Assembly: GCF_000336935.1 (NCBI RefSeq)
Contig: NZ_AOME01000070.1
Location: 237,089-271,896, forward strand
Reading direction: 5' to 3'
DNA: 34,808 bases
Source: Halococcus salifodinae DSM 8989
Lineage (GTDB): Archaea; Halobacteriota; Halobacteria; Halobacteriales; Halococcaceae
Shown here piece by piece: positions 31,270 to 34,808 of the stretch. Numbering within the stretch: position 1 is the first letter of the stretch; the number at the start of each line of letters is the position of its first letter. The notes beneath the pieces are model-generated. The model had not been told where the DNA came from and searched no databases. It saw only the letters and a list, made by a program, of their open reading frames with translations. The translations under genes were made by a program, and so were the position numbers.

Positions 31270-32436
31270 ATGGCCGTCGCCGGTCGTTCCGAGGACGGAT
31301 CGACTGCCGACAGCGCCGCCGCTGCGCTCCGTGAGGCCGGGTTCGTCCGGTTTCACGTCGCGCCCGACGGCGACGCGCTGGCGACTGCCGGGCTCCTCGC
31401 CCGGGCGCTCGCCGAGCGGGACACCCCGTTCCAGGCGAGCGTCGTCCGCAGCGGACGACCGGGAACGACCGACACTGCAGGCACCGACGACACGACCACC
31501 GTGTGTATCGGCGGCACGGAGCCCGCCGACGTCACGCTCGACCCGCCCGGATCGGCGAGCGAGGCAGCGTTCGAGGCTGCACGCGAACTCGGGAGCGATC
31601 CCGACCCGATCCTCGCGCTCGCCGGCGCGTTCACCCCTCCCGACGCCGCGCTCGAAGGGAGCGCCGCGTTCGAGGCCGCACGCGACCACGACCTCATCGA
31701 ACAGCGGCCTGGAGTCGCGATCCCGGTCACGGACCTCGTCGATGGGCTCGCACACACGACGCTCGCCCACGCCGGGTTTTCGGGCGATCCCGATGCGGTG
31801 CGCGAGACGCTCGACGGCCGCGAAACCGCTGACACGGACGAAGAACGACGCGAGGTCGCCTCGATCGTCGCGCTCACGGCCGCCGGCGCGGAGGACGCGA
31901 CATCGCGCGCCGCCGAGACGGTCGAGCACGTGCTCCGTCCGTACGCGATCACCGAACGCTCCAACGACGGGTCGGCCACAGCTCCCGAGTTCGCGACCGT
32001 CGGCGGGTACGCGGACGTGCTGCGTGCGTGTGCCCACGAACGACCAGGCACCGGGCTCGCGCTGGCGATCGGCCACGATGTCCGCAACGCGGCGCTATCG
32101 GCGTGGCGCGCACACGCGGAGCGGGCCCACGCCGCGGTTAGAACGGCGACGACGGCACGACACCGGAATCTCGTTGTCGCCCGCGTCGACACGGACGCGC
32201 CGCTTGCGACGACCGCACGGCTCTTCTGTGACTTTCGATCGCCGGAACCGGTCGTGGTGGCGGTCGGTGAAACCGAGGCCGCGGCCGCCGCGACCGACGA
32301 TCGAAATCTCGGTACGCGGATGCGCGAGGCCGCAGCGGCTGCCGACGGCAACGGAGCGGGCAGCGAACGCCGCGGCCGCGCGACGTTCACCGACGACGAG
32401 GCGTTCGTCGCGGCGTTCCGGGAGGCGATGGCGTGA
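31270..32436 (+). CDS. RecJ/Cdc45-like protein (RecJ3 type), probably catalytically degenerate
   Basis: A 388-residue DHH-superfamily-like protein. The N-terminal HVAPDGDALATAGLLARAL corresponds to motif I of RecJ, but a DHH triad and other metal-binding Asp motifs are not visible. It therefore looks like an inactive Cdc45/RecJ3-type component of the replication machinery rather than an exonuclease. In Haloferax volcanii a recJ gene occupies the same place between rps15 and pcc1, from memory. GTGA overlap at its end couples it to pcc1. A replication role is inferred from the family. Confidence 0.75.
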   Translation: MAVAGRSEDGSTADSAAAALREAGFVRFHVAPDGDALATAGLLARALAERDTPFQASVVRSGRPGTTDTAGTDDTTTVCIGGTEPADVTLDPPGSASEAAFEAARELGSDPDPILALAGAFTPPDAALEGSAAFEAARDHDLIEQRPGVAIPVTDLVDGLAHTTLAHAGFSGDPDAVRETLDGRETADTDEERREVASIVALTAAGAEDATSRAAETVEHVLRPYAITERSNDGSATAPEFATVGGYADVLRACAHERPGTGLALAIGHDVRNAALSAWRAHAERAHAAVRTATTARHRNLVVARVDTDAPLATTARLFCDFRSPEPVVVAVGETEAAAAATDDRNLGTRMREAAAAADGNGAGSERRGRATFTDDEAFVAAFREAMA

Positions 32437-32774
32437 GCCGACGCGCCCGACTCCGGACCGAGTCGACTCACGCTGGCGTCGTCGCTGCGGCGCTCGTTCC
32501 GGACAACACGCCGGAAATGGAGACGGTCGTGGCGGACGACGCCATCGAGACCATGATCGCGCGCGAGACGACCGGTGGACTCCGGACCACGGTCGACGAC
32601 TACGTGGTCAATCTCTCGGTGGCCGAACGCGTCGCGCAGGCAGCCGAGCAGCGCGCAGCCGATCGAGGAATCGACCACGAGGCGGATCGAGCGACGGAGC
32701 ATCGAGCGACTGACCAACCGCGATCCACGGACGACGTGGACGACACCCAGACCACGAACGACACGAACCCATGA
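32433..32774 (+). CDS. pcc1: KEOPS complex subunit Pcc1
   Basis: A 113-residue protein. HAGVVAAALVPDNTPEM followed by TTGGLRTTVDDYVVNLSVAERVAQ matches the Pcc1 fold (beta-hairpin then helix). Pcc1 dimerises and binds Kae1 in the KEOPS complex, which makes the t6A modification of tRNA. The C-terminal 40 residues are a low-complexity acidic tail rich in Thr, Asp and Asn. GTG start overlaps the upstream stop (GTGA), and its TGA overlaps the rps3ae ATG (ATGA), so the junctions are tightly coupled. Confidence 0.85.
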   Translation: MSRRARLRTESTHAGVVAAALVPDNTPEMETVVADDAIETMIARETTGGLRTTVDDYVVNLSVAERVAQAAEQRAADRGIDHEADRATEHRATDQPRSTDDVDDTQTTNDTNP

Positions 32775-33406
32775 GCGAACGATCAGTTTCACGACAGCAA
32801 CAGGAGAAACGGTGGTACACCGTGTTCGCGCCCGAGGAGTTCGATCGGGCCGAACTCGGCGAGACCCCCGCGAACGAACCGAACCAGGTGCTCGATCGCA
32901 CCATCGAGACCACGCTCGGCGATCTGACCGACGACGCCGGCGCGAACAACGTCAAGCTCACGTTCCGAGTCCGGGACGTGGGCAGCGACGCGGCCTACAC
33001 CGAGTTCATCAAACACGAGCTCACTCGGGACTACCTCGACAGTCTCGTGCGCCGCGGGGCCTCGAAGGTCGAGGCCTACCTCACGGTGATGACGAGCGAC
33101 GAGTATCGTGTTCGGATCCAGCCGGTCGCGTTCACGACCCAGAAGGCCGACGACAGCCAGGAGCGCGCGATCCGTCGGCGGATGACCGAACTCGTCGAGG
33201 AAGCCGCCAGCGAGCGGACCTTCGAGGAGCTCGTCGACAGCGTGACCCAGGGTCGGCTGTCGAGTGCGATCTACGGCGAGGCGCGCACCATCTACCCGCT
33301 CCGGCGGGTCGAGGTCGGCAAGCTCGCGCTCGACGCCCATCCCGACGAAGTCGCCGAAGAGGAAGAGACCGCGGTCGACGTCGACGAAGAAGACGTCGAG
33401 GTCTGA
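32771..33406 (+). CDS. rps3ae: 30S ribosomal protein S3Ae / eS1
   Basis: A 211-residue archaeal/eukaryotic-type ribosomal protein of the small subunit. Motifs include KRWYTVFAPEEF, NNVKLTFRVRDVGSDAAYTEFIKHELTRDYLDSL and the C-terminal segment RTIYPLRRVEVGKL followed by an acidic tail. The length is typical. It ends the operon; the minus-strand halocyanin-like gene begins 17 bases beyond its stop on the opposite strand. Confidence 0.96.
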   Translation: MSERSVSRQQQEKRWYTVFAPEEFDRAELGETPANEPNQVLDRTIETTLGDLTDDAGANNVKLTFRVRDVGSDAAYTEFIKHELTRDYLDSLVRRGASKVEAYLTVMTSDEYRVRIQPVAFTTQKADDSQERAIRRRMTELVEEAASERTFEELVDSVTQGRLSSAIYGEARTIYPLRRVEVGKLALDAHPDEVAEEEETAVDVDEEDVEV

Positions 33407-33423
33407 ATCGCGGATCTTCGTCG

Positions 33424-33840
33424 CTATTCGACGACGGTGAACTGCGCGACCATCCCGCCACGTTCGTGTGGAATGCAGAAATAGTTATACGTCCCGGGAA
33501 CCTCGAACGTCACTTCGAACGTCTCGCCGCTGGCGATCCCGCCACCACCCCGCTGGAGCCACGCGTCACGGGCCGCCTTGGTGCTCTCGAACCCGCCGGA
33601 GGCGAAAAACGTCGCTCCGTCCGGAATTCCCGATTCGTACGCGGTCACGGTGTGAGTTCGCGAGCCGGTGTTGCGCCAGACGACCGCCTCGCCGACGCGT
33701 GGCTCGAAGTTCTCTGGCTGGAGGAACGCGCTCGAACTCATTCCGATCTCGTCGTCGCCCTCCTGACGCGACTGTCCAGTACAGCCCGCGAAAACGGCGG
33801 TGACGCCCGCAGCAGCCCCGAGAAACGCGCGTCGGTTCAT
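33424..33840 (-). CDS. Halocyanin-like blue-copper lipoprotein
   Basis: A 138-residue cupredoxin. MNRRAFLGAAAGVTAVFAGC is a Tat signal (RR at 3-4) with a lipobox Cys20, so it is a surface-anchored lipoprotein. Copper ligands are His63 (RTHTVTAYE), Cys122 and His125 (YFCIPH) and Met130 (RGGM), the type 1 copper pattern of plastocyanin/halocyanin. It probably carries electrons outside the membrane; its partner is not in the window. The gene is convergent with the rps operon. Confidence 0.9.
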   Translation of the reverse strand: MNRRAFLGAAAGVTAVFAGCTGQSRQEGDDEIGMSSSAFLQPENFEPRVGEAVVWRNTGSRTHTVTAYESGIPDGATFFASGGFESTKAARDAWLQRGGGGIASGETFEVTFEVPGTYNYFCIPHERGGMVAQFTVVE

Positions 33841-33919
33841 ACCTAATCATCACACGCCGCGCGATTTAGACCCCTCGGTAGCCGCTGGACGAGGTCGCGG
33901 GGCCAGTCGGCGCGCCGAA

Positions 33920-33935
33920 GATAAACCCCTAAACC
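33920..33935 (+). promoter_or_regulatory. Tandem TATA-like boxes of the pssA-like gene
   Basis: GATAAACC (33920-33927) and CCTAAACC (33928-33935) lie 34 and 27 bases before the ATG; the second has leaderless spacing. Confidence 0.5.
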
Positions 33936-33957
33936 GCGGGTCGGCGAGTCCGGTGGT

Positions 33958-34665
33958 ATGCAGCCCCGTTTCGTCGCACGGCTCGGGCTCGCCGACGCCG
34001 TCACGGCGACAAACGCCGGTCTCGGCTTCCTCGCAGCGGCCGCTGCGATGGTCGATCCCGGACTCGCCGCCCGGCTGATCCTGCTGGCGGCGATCGCCGA
34101 CGGCCTCGACGGCGCGATCGCCCAGCACGTCGGGAGCACGCCGGTCGGGGAGTTCCTCGACTCGCTCGCGGATGTCGCCTCGTTCGGCGTCGCGCCCGCA
34201 CTGTTCGTCTTCGCCACCGCGCGCACCGCGTGGGACCTCTCGCTCGCCGAACCCTCTCCGTCGGTGACACTCACACTGCTCGTGACCGGGCTGTTCGTCG
34301 TGACGGCGGTCGTCAGGCTCGGGCTCTACACCGCCTACGATATCGGACGCGAGGCGACCGAGGGCGCACAGACCACGCTGGCGGCGACGGTGCTCGCGGT
34401 CGCCTATCTCGCCGGGGTGCGGTCGCCGGCGGTGCTCCTCGGCGCGACCCTCGCCTTCGTTGGGCTGATGGTCGCACCGTTTCGGTACCCCGACCTCCGG
34501 ATTCGGGACGCGCTGGCGATGGGTGTCGTTCAGGCGCTGTCGATCCTCGCTCCGGGAGCGTTCGGTCGGCTGTTTCCCCGATTGTTGCTCGCCGCCGCAC
34601 TCGCGTACCTCGCGCTCGCGCCACGGCTGTATCGCCGTGGGACTCCCGAAGGGAAACGCACTTAG
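33958..34665 (+). CDS. pssA: CDP-alcohol phosphatidyltransferase (archaetidylserine synthase-like)
   Basis: A 235-residue membrane enzyme with about six helices. DGLDG...GEFLDSLADVASFGVAPA (D48, D51, G64, D68, D72) is the CDP-alcohol phosphotransferase motif, and SLADVASFGVAPA is typical of phosphatidyl/archaetidylserine synthases. It would join CDP-archaeol with L-serine to make polar lipid. One conserved position is unusual: the Arg usually following the Ala is Gln56 (AIAQ). The start is set by the promoter boxes 27-34 bases upstream. Whether the substrate is serine or another alcohol is not proven. Confidence 0.85.
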   Translation: MQPRFVARLGLADAVTATNAGLGFLAAAAAMVDPGLAARLILLAAIADGLDGAIAQHVGSTPVGEFLDSLADVASFGVAPALFVFATARTAWDLSLAEPSPSVTLTLLVTGLFVVTAVVRLGLYTAYDIGREATEGAQTTLAATVLAVAYLAGVRSPAVLLGATLAFVGLMVAPFRYPDLRIRDALAMGVVQALSILAPGAFGRLFPRLLLAAALAYLALAPRLYRRGTPEGKRT

Positions 34666-34688
34666 TAGCTTGTGCCACAGTTTTCTCC

Positions 34689-34808
34689 ATGAGCAACGGG
34701 GACGACGAGCCCGACGCCGACACCGGCGAGGGGTCAGCGGGGGCCACGGACCAGCCTGCGGATGGGGACGACGGGGAAGCCGAAACCGACGCCATCGAAA
34801 CGAAGCAC
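34689..34808 (+). CDS. Acidic protein, N-terminus only (runs off the window)
   Basis: Forty codons are open to the right edge, beginning MSNGDDEPDADTGEGS and ending DAIETKH. The composition (Asp, Glu, Gly, Ala) is that of a disordered haloarchaeal N-terminus, often preceding a membrane domain, which would lie outside. CTTAGTAG (34661-34667) is about 25 bases upstream and gives a leaderless promoter. Function cannot be assigned. Confidence 0.6.
   Translation, partial: MSNGDDEPDADTGEGSAGATDQPADGDDGEAETDAIETKH

Noticed and set aside
1..34808. CRISPR arrays, complete insertion sequences, rRNA genes, replication origins
   Set aside because: No regularly spaced direct repeats with unique spacers, no transposase or integrase, no rRNA and no Orc1/Cdc6 gene were seen.

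Overview
The window is GC-rich and comes from a haloarchaeon (class Halobacteria). The proteins are strongly acidic (Asp/Glu-rich). Many genes have an AT-rich TATA box 25-30 bases before the start codon, which points to leaderless transcripts. Overlapping ATGA/GTGA junctions are common. Gene content is archaeal: uS15, eS1, KEOPS Pcc1, a RecJ-like protein, archaetidylserine synthase-like, UPF0179, Trm112. The intergenic repeats remind me of Halococcus, but the genus is a guess. Bases 1-18 are the Nextera transposon end, so the left contig edge is an artefact that cuts the first gene.

Layout. 1-4286: two PrkA-type kinases on the minus strand, coupled by a one-base overlap, with a divergent AT-rich promoter region. 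4287-9303: small conserved haloarchaeal genes (ferredoxin, UPF0179, M14 metallocarboxypeptidase-like, Nudix, DUF309) and a choloylglycine-hydrolase/penicillin-acylase-like gene split by one frameshift. 9408-9491: tRNA-Leu(CAA). 9639-13573: DUF63 membrane protein, a repeat-rich gap, a YcaO cyclodehydratase-like protein and its upstream partner of unknown function. 13770-16936: glyA, a Nudix gene overlapping it, a zinc-ribbon protein and a small unknown protein. 16952-20146: GT-C-like membrane protein, DUF1028 protein, a 48-residue protein, and two copies of an intergenic repeat. 20147-22586: a structured non-coding stretch with its own promoter-like box, a PadR regulator, a class III aminotransferase and a membrane protein. 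22638-27048: cysS with its upstream partner, a third repeat copy, and tandem-domain CbiX with a DR2241-type Fe-S protein. 27042-29663: Trm112 operon, a second repeat family and citrate synthase. 29729-30621: VapBC and tRNA-Ala(GGC) with a partial copy of its 3' end downstream. 30808-33406: conserved operon rps15-recJ-like-pcc1-rps3ae. 33424-34808: halocyanin-like lipoprotein, pssA-like gene and the start of an acidic protein that leaves the window.

Most of this is ordinary chromosomal core. The places that deserve a second look are the three-hairpin locus at 20161-20273, two dispersed GC-rich repeat families (18491/19712/24836 and 10868/28081), the orphan YcaO operon, the tRNA-Ala 3'-end duplication, the mini-ORF in front of trm112, and the frameshifted Ntn hydrolase.
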